DNA of 64,000 nt from Myxococcales bacterium (GTDB lineage: Bacteria > Myxococcota_A > Polyangia > Palsa-1104). How positions within the stretch are numbered: the stretch's first letter is position 1; each line of letters opens with the position of its first letter. The stretch covers positions 1 through 64,000 of the forward strand of contig PNAM01000049.1 of assembly GCA_003170275.1 (NCBI GenBank). Reading direction: 5' to 3'. Positions 39,166-48,189 of the stretch are shown here, one piece after another. The position numbers were made by a program, and so were the translations under genes. Below the pieces are notes generated by a model. It ran no database searches, was not told the origin of the DNA, and saw only the letters and a program-made list of their open reading frames with translations.

Positions 39166-40026
39166 ATGCGGGCCACCTTCTATGGCGTACGCGGCTCGGT
39201 GCCCACCCCTGGGCCGGCCACGGTGCGCTACGGCGGCAACACCAGCTGCGTCGAGGTGCGGCTCTCCGACGGGACCATCCTCATTCTCGACGCCGGCACC
39301 GGCATGCGCCAGCTCGGCCAGCGCCTGCTCGAGGAGGGGATCGCCGCGCCGCTGCACCTCCTCATCACGCACGTGCACTGGGATCACATCATCGGCATGC
39401 CGTTCTTCGGCCCGATCTATCGCGCCGACACCACCCTCGTGCTCCATCCGTTGGTGATGGAGACGCCCACCCACGTGCTGGCGCACGACGAGATCTTCGA
39501 CGGGCAGCACTTCCCGCTGCGCATGCACCAGCTGCCGTCCAAGCTGGTGCGGCCACAGCCGTCGGCCGAGGACGTGCCCTGGCGCATCGGCTCGGCGAAG
39601 GTGACGCGGGTGCGGCTCAATCATCCCGGCGGCTCGACCGGCTTTCGCATCGACGACGCGGACGGCTCGTCGCTGGTGTTCCTCACCGACAACGAGCTGC
39701 AGCCGCCCGGCGCGCGCCAGATCTCGACCGTCGAGCTGGCCCGCTTCGCGCACGGCTGCGGGCTGATGGTGCACGACGCGCAGTATCTCGACGAGGACCT
39801 GCCGCTCAAGCAGGGCTGGGGCCACTCGACGGTGTTCCAGGTGCTCGAGCTCGCGCGCAGCGCCGAGGTGCGCACGCTCGCGCTGTATCACCACGATCCC
39901 GATCGTGACGACGCCGCGCTCGACACGATCGCGCTCAACGCCGCGTCGTACTGGAGCTCGCGCGTGGGCGCCGGGCAGGTAGTGGTCGCGTCGGAGGGCC
40001 TGACGCTCGAGGTCCCGCCGTCCTAG
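39166..40026 (+). CDS. Metallo-beta-lactamase-fold hydrolase
   Basis: A 286-residue MBL-fold protein. The metal motif is THVHWDHI (HxHxDH) near residues 69-76, and further ligands appear in FLTDNE and ALYHHDPDRDD. GVRGSVPTPGPATVRYGGNTSC at the N-terminus marks the group related to phosphodiesterase-like MBL proteins found with cyclic-nucleotide domains. The substrate is unknown, probably a phosphodiester or cyclic nucleotide. The stop shares CTAG with the convergent lipoprotein gene. Confidence 0.88.
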   Translation: MRATFYGVRGSVPTPGPATVRYGGNTSCVEVRLSDGTILILDAGTGMRQLGQRLLEEGIAAPLHLLITHVHWDHIIGMPFFGPIYRADTTLVLHPLVMETPTHVLAHDEIFDGQHFPLRMHQLPSKLVRPQPSAEDVPWRIGSAKVTRVRLNHPGGSTGFRIDDADGSSLVFLTDNELQPPGARQISTVELARFAHGCGLMVHDAQYLDEDLPLKQGWGHSTVFQVLELARSAEVRTLALYHHDPDRDDAALDTIALNAASYWSSRVGAGQVVVASEGLTLEVPPS

Positions 40027-41057
40027 CGCTTCGTGGCGATGCCCTGCTTGGCGCTCACGCCGCCGCGATCGTCGCGGATGACCGCCCAGAACTCGATACT
40101 GCCGTTGGTGATTTGGCCGGGGAGCTGCGCGTCGGTGGGCGGCGTCCAGTGCGTGTCGACCTGCGCGCCGGGCGCCTGCGTCGGGCACATCGCCTGCGTG
40201 GGGCACGCCGGCGGGGTGAACGCCGAGCGGCCGCCGTCGATCTTCCCGGCGGTGGTGAACCACGCCACGGTGAGCGCCTCGTAGGCGAAGCCGGTGAAGT
40301 TGCCGTCCGAGTCGAGCTGCGCCTCCATCTCGGCCGAATCGGCGTCGCGCGTCGCGACCAGCCGCACGCTCTGGGCGTTGGTCACCGGCGCAGGCGCGAA
40401 GGTGCCCATGTCGCCGACCAGCGAGGTGTTGACCACCTCGTCGGTGTAGTAGAGATCGATGAGCTTGGGGTTCTGGTTGGGCGGCGGCGCGGGCATGCCG
40501 TTCGACAACGTGCGCTTGGGATCGCTCACCGTGAGCCGCTTGAGCGAGAGCACGCAGTGATCGGGGTTGGTGGGCAGGCCGGTGTTGCTCGCGGTGTCCA
40601 TCAGGCAACCGGTCGCGCCCTCCGGCGTATCGGCGACCGCGACGGTGAGCAGGATCTGCCCGGTGCCCGCGGCGCTCAACACCGACGCGGGAGGGGTGTA
40701 GCTGCCGTGCTGATCGGTGCCGATCACGCACAGCGAGGACCCGGGCTGATCGGCGCACCACGGCGGGATCGTGTCGAGCGCGCCGTTGCCCACGCCGCAC
40801 GGGACCTGCTCGACGGTGCCCGGCGGGATGGTGCACGCCAGCCACAGGAACGTGAGCGGCGAAGGCGGGCCACCGTCGAGCATCTGCACCGGCGGCTCGA
40901 CCGCCAGGATGTCCAGTGCGGTCGCCTGGCCGGGCGCGACCTCGGGCGGCTCGGCCTGCACCATCAGCACGCGCAGCTTCTCGATGAAGCTCGCCGAGGG
41001 CAGATCGTTGCCGCACCCAGCGACCGCGATCATTGCCAACAAGAGCCCACGAGGCAT
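40023..41057 (-). CDS. Lipoprotein, unknown
   Basis: A 344-residue predicted lipoprotein (PRGLLLAMIAVAGC, Cys15). The mature part looks like two or three Ig-like beta domains (LRVLMVQAEPPEVAPGQATALDILAVEP; LKRLTVSD; SVRLVATRDADSAEMEAQLDSDGNF), with several Cys pairs. The style is of myxobacterial surface lipoproteins; no enzymatic motif. The ATG lies eight bases after a TATACT box that overlaps the kinase promoter. Confidence 0.8.
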   Translation of the reverse strand: MPRGLLLAMIAVAGCGNDLPSASFIEKLRVLMVQAEPPEVAPGQATALDILAVEPPVQMLDGGPPSPLTFLWLACTIPPGTVEQVPCGVGNGALDTIPPWCADQPGSSLCVIGTDQHGSYTPPASVLSAAGTGQILLTVAVADTPEGATGCLMDTASNTGLPTNPDHCVLSLKRLTVSDPKRTLSNGMPAPPPNQNPKLIDLYYTDEVVNTSLVGDMGTFAPAPVTNAQSVRLVATRDADSAEMEAQLDSDGNFTGFAYEALTVAWFTTAGKIDGGRSAFTPPACPTQAMCPTQAPGAQVDTHWTPPTDAQLPGQITNGSIEFWAVIRDDRGGVSAKQGIATKR

Positions 41058-41065
41058 GCGCGCGC

Positions 41066-41073
41066 AGTATAAT
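41066..41073. promoter_or_regulatory. Shared -10: lipoprotein (minus) and Ser/Thr kinase (plus)
   Basis: AGTATAAT holds TATACT on the minus strand (41071-41066, eight bases before ATG 41057) and TATAAT on the plus strand (41068-41073, eight bases before GTG 41082). The two promoters cannot be bound at once. Confidence 0.6.
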
Positions 41074-41081
41074 CGATAGAC

Positions 41082-42422
41082 GTGGGCGACGACACCGGGA
41101 AGACCATCGCGGACACCGGCGCCGCGACGCTCGATGGGAGCGACTCGTGGAGCGGCCGGCGCCTGTCGCACTACCTGGTCGGCGAGCGGCTCGGCGGCGG
41201 CGGGATGGGCGTGGTCTATCGCGCCTCCGACACCCGGCTCGGTCGCGCGGTGGCGATCAAGGTGCTCTCGCCGACGCTGGCGGCCGATCCGCAGGCGCGC
41301 ACCCGCTTTGCGCGCGAGGCGCGGGCGGCCAGCGCGCTCGATCATCCGAACATCGGCACGATCTACGAGATCGACGAGCACGAGGGCGCGGCGTTCATTG
41401 TCATGGCGCTCTACGAAGGCGAGACGTTGCGCGACCGGATCGCGCGCGGGCCTGTACCTCTCGATGAGCTGGAGCGCATCTTTCAGCAGCTGGTCTCGGC
41501 GCTCGGCGTCGCGCACAAGGCCGGGATCGCGCACCGCGACGTCAAGCCCGCCAACATCTTTTTGGCCGAGGGCGGGCAGCTCAAGCTGCTCGACTTCGGC
41601 CTGGCCAAGCTGCTCGCCAACGACGCAGCCGCCGATACGCTCACTGCCGAGGGGGCGATCGTCGGCACGCTCCTGTACATGGCGCCGGAGCAGCTGCGCG
41701 GCGTCGGCGTCGATCACCGCGCCGATCTGTGGGCGCTCGGCGTGATCTTGTACGAGCTGCTCGCCGGCAAGACGCCGTTTGCCGGGGCGGGCCAGGCCGT
41801 CGTGGTGACGCGCATCCTGCACGAGGAGCCGGCGCCGATCCGGACGCTGCGCGCGGATGTGCCGGTGCAGCTCGAGGCGCTGGTGTCGCGGCTGCTGTGC
41901 AAGGATCCGCTCGATCGTCTCGGCGACTCGGGCGAGATCAGCCAGGCGCTCTCGGGCGTGCCGCTCGCCAAGGCCCCGCGCCCGCGGCGAAGAGGCCGGT
42001 TGCGGCTCCTGCTCTCGCTGCTCGCGCTGGTGGTCGCAGGCGCCGGAACGGGCGCGGCGCTGCTGCTTCGCCGACCGCCGCCAGCCGCCACCCACATCCC
42101 CGCGCGCACCGACGCCGAGCTCGACTTGATGCGGGCCACGTATCAGGAGGCGACCCGCGAGTTCGATCTCAAGCACTACGAAGCGGCGGCGCGCGGCTTC
42201 GAAAGCGTCTGGGCCGGAATGGGGGATCCGGCCGCGCTCTTCAACGCCGCGCAGGCCTGGCGCCAGGCCGGCAAACGCGAGCGCGGGGAGCTGCTCTTGA
42301 AGAACTTCTTGAGCGCGAACCCCGACATCGATCCCGAGACGCGCGCGCAGGTCGAGCAGCGGCTCGAGGCGGTCAAAAAGACGCCCGCAGCCCCAGCGAC
42401 GGCAGGATCGGCAGCCCCGTGA
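41082..42422 (+). CDS. Membrane Ser/Thr protein kinase with TPR-like tail
   Basis: A 446-residue Hanks-type kinase. The glycine loop is LGGGGMGVV; catalytic Lys60 is in AVAIKVL, HRDVKPAN carries Asp153, DFG is at 171-173 and APE near 201. A basic stretch and one transmembrane helix follow (about 307-330), then an extracytoplasmic helical segment (FDLKHYEAAARGFESVWAGMGDPAALFNAAQAW) resembling TPR repeats. GTG 41082 lies eight bases after TATAAT. The last 50 bases overlap the end of the convergent TonB-dependent receptor gene. Confidence 0.93.
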   Translation: MGDDTGKTIADTGAATLDGSDSWSGRRLSHYLVGERLGGGGMGVVYRASDTRLGRAVAIKVLSPTLAADPQARTRFAREARAASALDHPNIGTIYEIDEHEGAAFIVMALYEGETLRDRIARGPVPLDELERIFQQLVSALGVAHKAGIAHRDVKPANIFLAEGGQLKLLDFGLAKLLANDAAADTLTAEGAIVGTLLYMAPEQLRGVGVDHRADLWALGVILYELLAGKTPFAGAGQAVVVTRILHEEPAPIRTLRADVPVQLEALVSRLLCKDPLDRLGDSGEISQALSGVPLAKAPRPRRRGRLRLLLSLLALVVAGAGTGAALLLRRPPPAATHIPARTDAELDLMRATYQEATREFDLKHYEAAARGFESVWAGMGDPAALFNAAQAWRQAGKRERGELLLKNFLSANPDIDPETRAQVEQRLEAVKKTPAAPATAGSAAP

Positions 42423-44949
42423 CCAGCGCGCGGCGCGTGAAGTCGTACGAATAGGCGTAGCCCTCGACGTTGGCGCGGTTGGTCACGTTCGAGATGTCGA
42501 GGTAGACCGCGAAGATCCACTTCTTGAACACGAACCGCTTGTCGACGCGCACGTCGAGCTGCACGAAGTCGGGCAGCCGCGACGAGAACGGCGCCGCCAC
42601 GCCCGGATAGTGCGTGTCGCGATCGGCGTCGTAGATGGTCAGCCCGTTGGCGAGCTGCGAGGTGTCCGGGTTGCCCGTCACCCAGCGGAAGCGCACGCCC
42701 ACGTCGAGATCCCACGGCAGGTGCGTGCCGAGCACCAGCGTCAGGATGTGCGTCTGATCGTACTGAAAGGGTCGGAACGCCTCGCCCGGGTGATCCTGGC
42801 GCTCCGAGCGCAGCAGGGTGTACGCGATCCAGCCGAACACGTAGCGCGGGCTGTCGTGCTTGAGCAAGAAGTCGCCGCCGTAGACGCGGCCGTAGCCCTC
42901 GTCGGTGTACACCTCGGGCCGCACCATGCCGCCGCGCAAGACGAACTGATCGCTGCCGACCGCCAGGTAGCGCAGGTCCTTGTAGAACAGGTTCACCTCG
43001 AGCAGCAGCGAGCGCCACTTGGGAATCGGCCGCGTGTCGATCCCGACGGTGACGTGCACCGCCTGCTCCGGCCGCACCGCCGGGTTGCCGAGGACCGCGT
43101 CGTCGTACGGCGCCTGTGGCGGCTGATAGTAGAGCCCCGCGCCGGCCTTGAGCCAGGTCTCGGGCGCGATGCGCAAGCGCGCCATCACGCGCGGCTGCAC
43201 GTAGGTGCGCGGGTTGTTGGCGAACCAATCGACGCGCACGCCCGGCGTGATCACCAGCCAGTCTTTGGGCTTCCACTCCACCTGCGCGTACACCGCCGGG
43301 TAGGCCTCGAAGCCGTGGTTCTGAAGGTGCCGCTTGTCGTCGAGCGCGATGGGCGGCTGCGGCTTCTCCTCGGTGGTCGGGCTGGGCGCGTCGACGGTGA
43401 CCCAGTAGTAGTCGGTGGCCAGGTCGAGCCCGAAGCTGAACTTGGCGCGCGGCGTGAGCTTGTAGCGTAGCTCGGCACGCAGATCGGTCTCGATCAGATC
43501 GAGGTTGAAGCGCGCCGCCAGCCCGAGCGACGCGTCGGAGTGCTGCCCGCCGAACTGCAGCGTGGTTTCGAGCTCGACCTTGTCCCACTTCTTCGAGTAG
43601 GTCGCGATCAGCGTGTGGAACCAGAAGCGCGTGGAGAACTGCCCCTGCAGCGACGGGTCGGTGTCGGGCGGAGTCTTCTGCACGAACGCCAGCTCGTCGT
43701 CGGAGCCGAACACCACCAGCTTGAGCTTGCCGCCCGCCACCGGGTAATCGAGCATCGCCTGGTAGTCGTAGTAGCGCGGCGCGACGGTGAGCCCGGAGTC
43801 GGGCAGCACCAACCCGAGCACGGTGTCGATGTAGCTGCGGCGGATCGAGAGCGCGAACGACCCCTTCTTGATCGGCCCCTCGACGATCACGTGCGCGTCG
43901 TACAGGTCGATCTTGATGTCGCCGTGGATGCGATCGTGCTTGCCCTCGCGCGGCACCATGTCGACCAGCCCGCCGACCAGCCGCCCGTACCGCACGCTGA
44001 AGTTCGACGGGATCAGATCGAAGCGCTCGAGCAGGAACGAGTTGAACGTGGAGGTGCCGAGCGCGAAGTGGAACGCCTGCGGGATGTTCATGCCCAACAG
44101 GAACGCGCCCGACTCGCCCGGCTGCGAGCCGCGGATGACCAACTGCCCGAGATCGAACGGCGAGCGCGCCACCGACGGGAGATTGAGCACCGCCGCGAGC
44201 GCGTCGCCACGCGTTCCCGGGATGCGCCGGATCTCGTCGCCTTCGAGCGACACGCGGCCGATCTCTTCGCGCACCGGCTGCGCGCGCACGGTGCTCTCGT
44301 ACACCGCGTAGCTGGTGCGCGCGATCGCGTACTTCACGGTCAGCGCCTCGCGCGCGGCGAGCTTCTCCTTGAGCCGCGCCGTCTTGTGATCGGGCGCGGC
44401 CAGCACCACCGTGACCGTGCCGGCGACCTCGGGCGGGAGGCGCACCTGGAACGCGCCGGTCGCGTCCGAATCGCCGCGCCCGAGCTGCACGCCCGCGGCG
44501 TCGAGCACGATCACCGCGACGCCGTCGAGGAGCGTGCGCGTGCCACGCTCGCTCACCACCCCCTTCAGGCGCACCGGCGGCTCGCTCGCTGCCGGCGGCG
44601 GAGCCGGCTTCTTGGTGAGCACGAACTGATAGCGATAGGTCACCCGCACCGGCACCGGCTTGCCGTCGGCGCGCCCGGGCTCGAAGCGAAACTGCCGCGC
44701 CGCCGCCAGCGCCGCCTCGTCGAAGTTCGCGCCTGCCGACGCGACCACCTTGGCGTCGACCACCTTTCCGTCGGCGTCGACCACCAGCTCCATCAGCACC
44801 GTGCCTTGGCGGCCGGCGGCTTCGGCGTCTGGCGGGTACACCGCCGGAACTTTTTCCTTCAGCACCGGCGGCGTGAACACCGGCTCGACGGCGCGCGCGC
44901 GACCCGCGACCAGCAGCAGGAGCCCCACCAACAGCAGCCGAGCGCGCAC
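42373..44949 (-). CDS. TonB-dependent receptor with an N-terminal TonB C-terminal-type domain
   Basis: An 858-residue outer-membrane protein with an unusual order. After the signal peptide (RARLLLVGLLLLVAGRARA), residues 25-110 match the C-terminal domain of TonB (YPPDAEAAGRQGTVLMELVVDADGKV...FDEAALAAARQFRFEPG). A carboxypeptidase-regulatory-like beta domain (about 125-215) comes next, then a plug (LNLPSVARSPFDLGQLVIRGSQPGES) and a 22-strand-type barrel ending in the typical final Phe (LGLRASF). Substrate unknown. GTG 44949 is chosen because TATCAT lies eight bases upstream; TTG 44967 lies upstream of that box. Confidence 0.9.
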   Translation of the reverse strand: MRARLLLVGLLLLVAGRARAVEPVFTPPVLKEKVPAVYPPDAEAAGRQGTVLMELVVDADGKVVDAKVVASAGANFDEAALAAARQFRFEPGRADGKPVPVRVTYRYQFVLTKKPAPPPAASEPPVRLKGVVSERGTRTLLDGVAVIVLDAAGVQLGRGDSDATGAFQVRLPPEVAGTVTVVLAAPDHKTARLKEKLAAREALTVKYAIARTSYAVYESTVRAQPVREEIGRVSLEGDEIRRIPGTRGDALAAVLNLPSVARSPFDLGQLVIRGSQPGESGAFLLGMNIPQAFHFALGTSTFNSFLLERFDLIPSNFSVRYGRLVGGLVDMVPREGKHDRIHGDIKIDLYDAHVIVEGPIKKGSFALSIRRSYIDTVLGLVLPDSGLTVAPRYYDYQAMLDYPVAGGKLKLVVFGSDDELAFVQKTPPDTDPSLQGQFSTRFWFHTLIATYSKKWDKVELETTLQFGGQHSDASLGLAARFNLDLIETDLRAELRYKLTPRAKFSFGLDLATDYYWVTVDAPSPTTEEKPQPPIALDDKRHLQNHGFEAYPAVYAQVEWKPKDWLVITPGVRVDWFANNPRTYVQPRVMARLRIAPETWLKAGAGLYYQPPQAPYDDAVLGNPAVRPEQAVHVTVGIDTRPIPKWRSLLLEVNLFYKDLRYLAVGSDQFVLRGGMVRPEVYTDEGYGRVYGGDFLLKHDSPRYVFGWIAYTLLRSERQDHPGEAFRPFQYDQTHILTLVLGTHLPWDLDVGVRFRWVTGNPDTSQLANGLTIYDADRDTHYPGVAAPFSSRLPDFVQLDVRVDKRFVFKKWIFAVYLDISNVTNRANVEGYAYSYDFTRRALVTGLPILPSLGLRASF

Positions 44950-44957
44950 GCGGGCGC

Positions 44958-44992
44958 ATGATACCAAGTTACTCAGTCGCTTCGCGACTGAG
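44958..44992 (-). promoter_or_regulatory. Promoter and operator-like inverted repeat of the TonB-dependent receptor
   Basis: The -10 TATCAT (44963-44958) is eight bases before GTG 44949. A perfect 9-bp inverted repeat with a 3-base centre, CTCAGTCGC-TTC-GCGACTGAG (44972-44992), covers the -35 region and looks like a regulator site. Confidence 0.5.
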
Positions 44993-45029
44993 CAGAGACG
45001 TCATTGTTGTCGGAGGGCGGTAAGTGTGT

Positions 45030-45050
45030 CCCCCGCACCTCACGTGGGGG
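45030..45050 (+). promoter_or_regulatory. Hairpin in the leader of the vWA lipoprotein
   Basis: CCCCCGC (45030-45036) pairs with GTGGGGG (45044-45050) around a 7-base loop. It lies 24 bases before ATG 45074, ahead of the GGAGGT ribosome site. It may affect translation or RNA stability. Confidence 0.3.
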
Positions 45051-45073
45051 AACCTACGCGTTCGGAGGTAGAC

Positions 45074-46222
45074 ATGCGCCGCACCGCCCTGGCCATCATT
45101 TCGTGTGTTTTCATCGGCTTGGGGGCTTGCGGTCCGGCCGATAGCGGTGGCGTCGGCGGAGGTGGCGGCGGCCACGGCGGCGGCGATGGTGGAGGAGGCG
45201 GAGGAGGCGGAGGCGGTGGTGGTGGTGGCGGCGGCGGCACCGACGACGGCGGCGTCACCGACACCGATGCCGACAACTGCGGCGTGCAGAACTTCATGCT
45301 CGCCAAGGGCCTGCCGCCCGACCTCTTGATCGTGCTCGACCGCTCCGGCTCGATGGGCGACGCGCCGCCGGCCGGCGGCGGCTCGAAGTGGACGCAGGTG
45401 ACCGCCGCGCTCAACACGACGGTCTCGTCGCTGCAGGGTCAGATCAAGTGGGGCCTGGAGTTCTTCCCGTCGGACGACTCATGCGGCGTGTCGACCACCG
45501 TCGACGTCGCGATCGCCGCCAACGACGCCCCTGCGATCAACATGTCGATCGCCGGCAAGATGCCCGGTGGCTCGACTCCCACCGCAGACGGCATCCACAA
45601 GGCAGGCGCCTACCTGGCCACCCTCACCGATCCGAATCCCAAGTACATCCTGCTCGCCACCGACGGTGCGCCGAACTGTGCTGCCGCCGGCGCGTGCACC
45701 TGCCCGCCCGGCACCACCCAGCAAGGCATGACCTGCTGCATCGCCGGGGTGTGCATCATCCCGTGCGTCAGTGGCGGGGGCGGCGACGACACGGCGGGCG
45801 CCGAGACGGCGGTCTCCGACGTTGCCAACATGGGCATCCACACCTTCGTCGTCGGCATCGCCACCGATCCGGGCGCCGACACCGTGCTCAACACCATGGC
45901 CACCAACGGCAAGGAAGCGCGCGCCGGCGCCACCAAGTACTACCCGGTCGCCAACCAGAACGATCTCTCCACCGCCATCAACACCATCGCCGGCCAGATC
46001 ATCTCCTGCACGTTCATGCTGCAGAGCGTCCCGCCCAACCCCGATTTCGTCGACATCACCGCCGGTGGCCAGAAGGTCCCGCGCGATCCCACGCACATGA
46101 GCGGCTGGGACTACGGCCCCAACATGATGTCGATCCAGCTCTACGGCAGCTGGTGCGACATGCTCCAGTCCGGCGGCATCGGCAACGTCCAGGCCGTCTA
46201 CGAGTGCGGCCCGATCTCGTAG
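45074..46222 (+). CDS. von Willebrand factor A lipoprotein with poly-Gly linker
   Basis: A 382-residue predicted lipoprotein (ALAIISCVFIGLGAC, Cys19). A 31-residue linker that is Gly except for Val, His and Asp separates it from a vWA domain (about 75-325) with the metal site motif DRSGSMG, and further MIDAS parts in STPTADG and LLATDGAPN. Cys clusters (CTCPPG, CC, CIIPC) sit in a loop. Such proteins bind other surface proteins or matrix through a metal ion. GGAGGT precedes the ATG. It ends one base before the convergent DUF3857 gene. Confidence 0.88.
   Translation: MRRTALAIISCVFIGLGACGPADSGGVGGGGGGHGGGDGGGGGGGGGGGGGGGGGTDDGGVTDTDADNCGVQNFMLAKGLPPDLLIVLDRSGSMGDAPPAGGGSKWTQVTAALNTTVSSLQGQIKWGLEFFPSDDSCGVSTTVDVAIAANDAPAINMSIAGKMPGGSTPTADGIHKAGAYLATLTDPNPKYILLATDGAPNCAAAGACTCPPGTTQQGMTCCIAGVCIIPCVSGGGGDDTAGAETAVSDVANMGIHTFVVGIATDPGADTVLNTMATNGKEARAGATKYYPVANQNDLSTAINTIAGQIISCTFMLQSVPPNPDFVDITAGGQKVPRDPTHMSGWDYGPNMMSIQLYGSWCDMLQSGGIGNVQAVYECGPIS
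45146..45238 (+). repeat. GGN codon repeat encoding a poly-Gly linker
   Basis: Thirty-one codons, 28 of them glycine with mixed GGT/GGA/GGC, interrupted once each by Val, His and Asp. The mixed third bases suggest selection for glycine rather than recent slippage, though the unit could still vary in length. Confidence 0.7.
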
Positions 46223-46223
46223 C

Positions 46224-48179
46224 TCACGGTTGGGCGGGGCGTAGGACGAAGACCTGCTGGCGAAGCGCGGCCTGGGCGCGCAACAGCGCGTCGAGCTGCT
46301 GCCAGGATTCACGCGGATACATGCCGGCGTGGTACTGAACCGCGCGACGGACCGTGACCACGCCCGGCGCGGTCGAGACCTCGATGCGTAGATCGGCCGC
46401 GGGGCTCTGCAGGCTCACCGGCGCGGGCAGCTCCTCGGCGACGAACCCCGCCGGCAGTCGGATGGTCAGCTCGTCCTCGTCGAGCTGCGCGCGGCCAACG
46501 AACACGCTGCGCTGGCGCGCGGCCTGAAACGGCTCCTTGTCATCGAGCGGCCGCAGCAGCGTCAGCGGCACGGTCAGCCGCCCGGTCTCGGCGGCGGCAT
46601 ATCCCGCGATCGTAAAACGCGCTTGCAGCCGGCAGGTCGCATGCGAGCGATCGCATTCCGGCGGTGCGTTGGAGACCAGGCGCGCCGTGCGGCTGCGGTC
46701 GTGCAGGTTGGTGGTGAAGAACTCGCGCCAGCGATCCGGCAGCCAGGCTCGGGTGTCGATCTGCACCTCGACGGCCTTGGCGCCGCGGTCCTCGATGGTC
46801 CAGTCGCCGCTCAGGTCACCGTTGGCTTCGAGACGCGTGTCCATGCTGCGCCGGAACACGCTCTCGACGGGCGCTGCGCCTCGCACGTCGACGAACTCGA
46901 ACTGATAGTTCGCCTGTAGGCCCGCGTTTCGATCGTCGCGCAGGACCAACGCCTCGCGCGCGGCGTTCCAGTCGGCGAGCTGCCCCGGCGCGCACGCCTC
47001 GCACGATGGATCGACGAACAACGGCTCGGCGATGCCCGGCTGCCTGTGCACCAACAGGATCAGGTGATCGAACTGCTTCGGCAGGGGAAAGGCGTGGTCG
47101 AAGCGTAGGCCCGGATCCCGCCCGACCAGCGCGAAGCTCGACCCGATGCCCGCAGCCTTGAGCGCGCCCCAGAGCAGAAAGGCCTTCTCGAAGCTGTCGG
47201 CGAGCCCGCTCGACAGCGCCTCGCGGAGCGGCCGCGTGCCGGCGTGCGTGACGAAGCGCACCAGCGCGGTCTTGTCGCGCAGGAACGCGACCGCGCGATC
47301 GAGCAGGCACCGGCGCTCACTGCCGCAAGCTCCCTTGTCGAAGCGCAGGTCGGCGCCGGCGAAGCGCTTGGTGTCCTCGTAGAGCGACTTGGCGAACGCC
47401 TCCATCGTCGAGTCCCAGCTTTCGTACGCGGCCTGAACGTAGCGGCCGCGCGCGAACGCGGTCGAGCGATAGGCCCACCACGGATCATTGAGCTGCCACG
47501 GCGGCGAGAGCGCCTCCTTCATGCCGCCGGGGACGCCGTCGACGTCGAGCGACACGTGGTAGCCGTTGGCGTCCTGGGTCTGCCGGAAGGGAACCTGAAA
47601 GTTGTAGGTCTTGAGCGCGAAGCTGATGGTCGGCGAGAGCGTCATCTCGAGGTGGTAGTGGCGCACCGGGATCTCCGAGCCGATGCGCTCCACCCTCCAC
47701 CACAGCACGCCCGACACCTCGACGGCGTAGGTGTACTCGAGCCTGCTGCCGACCGCGAGGCTGGGGAAGCGGAACACCTTGGTGGTGACCGTGCGCCCCT
47801 TGCCGTCGGTGCCGGCACGCGCCTGTTCTTCCAGCACCTCCTCGGGCTTCACCTCGTCGACGCGACCCTCGGGCGAGATGGTGCGCGCGCGGAGATAGAG
47901 CAGGTTGGTCTCCTCGTCGAGCGGGATGCGCACCTGCGCCTCGGGGAAGCTGCCGCGCGTGAGGATGGCCAGCAGTTGATGGCGCTCCACCCGATGGTAG
48001 GCCGCGGTCCGGAGCGGCGCGACGACATCGATCTTCAGGTCGCGCTCGAGGATGACCGCGGGCGCGTCGGGATAATCCGCAGCTGTCGCATGGGGCAGCG
48101 TCGCCGCCGGGCGCCAGACCGATTGCGAGGTGCCACATCCCAGGCCGCACAAGACCACGCACGAAAGCCAGCGCTTCAT
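46224..48179 (-). CDS. DUF3857 lipoprotein with degenerate transglutaminase domain
   Basis: A 651-residue predicted lipoprotein (LSCVVLCGLGC, Cys15). The N-terminal half is a DUF3857 domain (RTAAYHRVERHQLLAILTRG, RARTISPEGRVDEVKPEEV). The middle aligns with bacterial transglutaminase-like domains, but the Cys of the usual GDCKDKA is replaced (LADSFEKAFLLWGALKAAGI); the later FDHLILLV and FVDPSCEAC remain as traces. It probably binds without catalysis. AAGGAGA lies just before the ATG. It is third in a minus-strand set with the intact paralogue upstream. Confidence 0.82.
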   Translation of the reverse strand: MKRWLSCVVLCGLGCGTSQSVWRPAATLPHATAADYPDAPAVILERDLKIDVVAPLRTAAYHRVERHQLLAILTRGSFPEAQVRIPLDEETNLLYLRARTISPEGRVDEVKPEEVLEEQARAGTDGKGRTVTTKVFRFPSLAVGSRLEYTYAVEVSGVLWWRVERIGSEIPVRHYHLEMTLSPTISFALKTYNFQVPFRQTQDANGYHVSLDVDGVPGGMKEALSPPWQLNDPWWAYRSTAFARGRYVQAAYESWDSTMEAFAKSLYEDTKRFAGADLRFDKGACGSERRCLLDRAVAFLRDKTALVRFVTHAGTRPLREALSSGLADSFEKAFLLWGALKAAGIGSSFALVGRDPGLRFDHAFPLPKQFDHLILLVHRQPGIAEPLFVDPSCEACAPGQLADWNAAREALVLRDDRNAGLQANYQFEFVDVRGAAPVESVFRRSMDTRLEANGDLSGDWTIEDRGAKAVEVQIDTRAWLPDRWREFFTTNLHDRSRTARLVSNAPPECDRSHATCRLQARFTIAGYAAAETGRLTVPLTLLRPLDDKEPFQAARQRSVFVGRAQLDEDELTIRLPAGFVAEELPAPVSLQSPAADLRIEVSTAPGVVTVRRAVQYHAGMYPRESWQQLDALLRAQAALRQQVFVLRPAQP

Positions 48180-48189
48180 CCGGTCTCCT

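Noticed and set aside
45146-45238. GGN repeat considered as a CRISPR or tandem DNA repeat
   Set aside because: It is a coding glycine tract with irregular third bases and no spacer structure.
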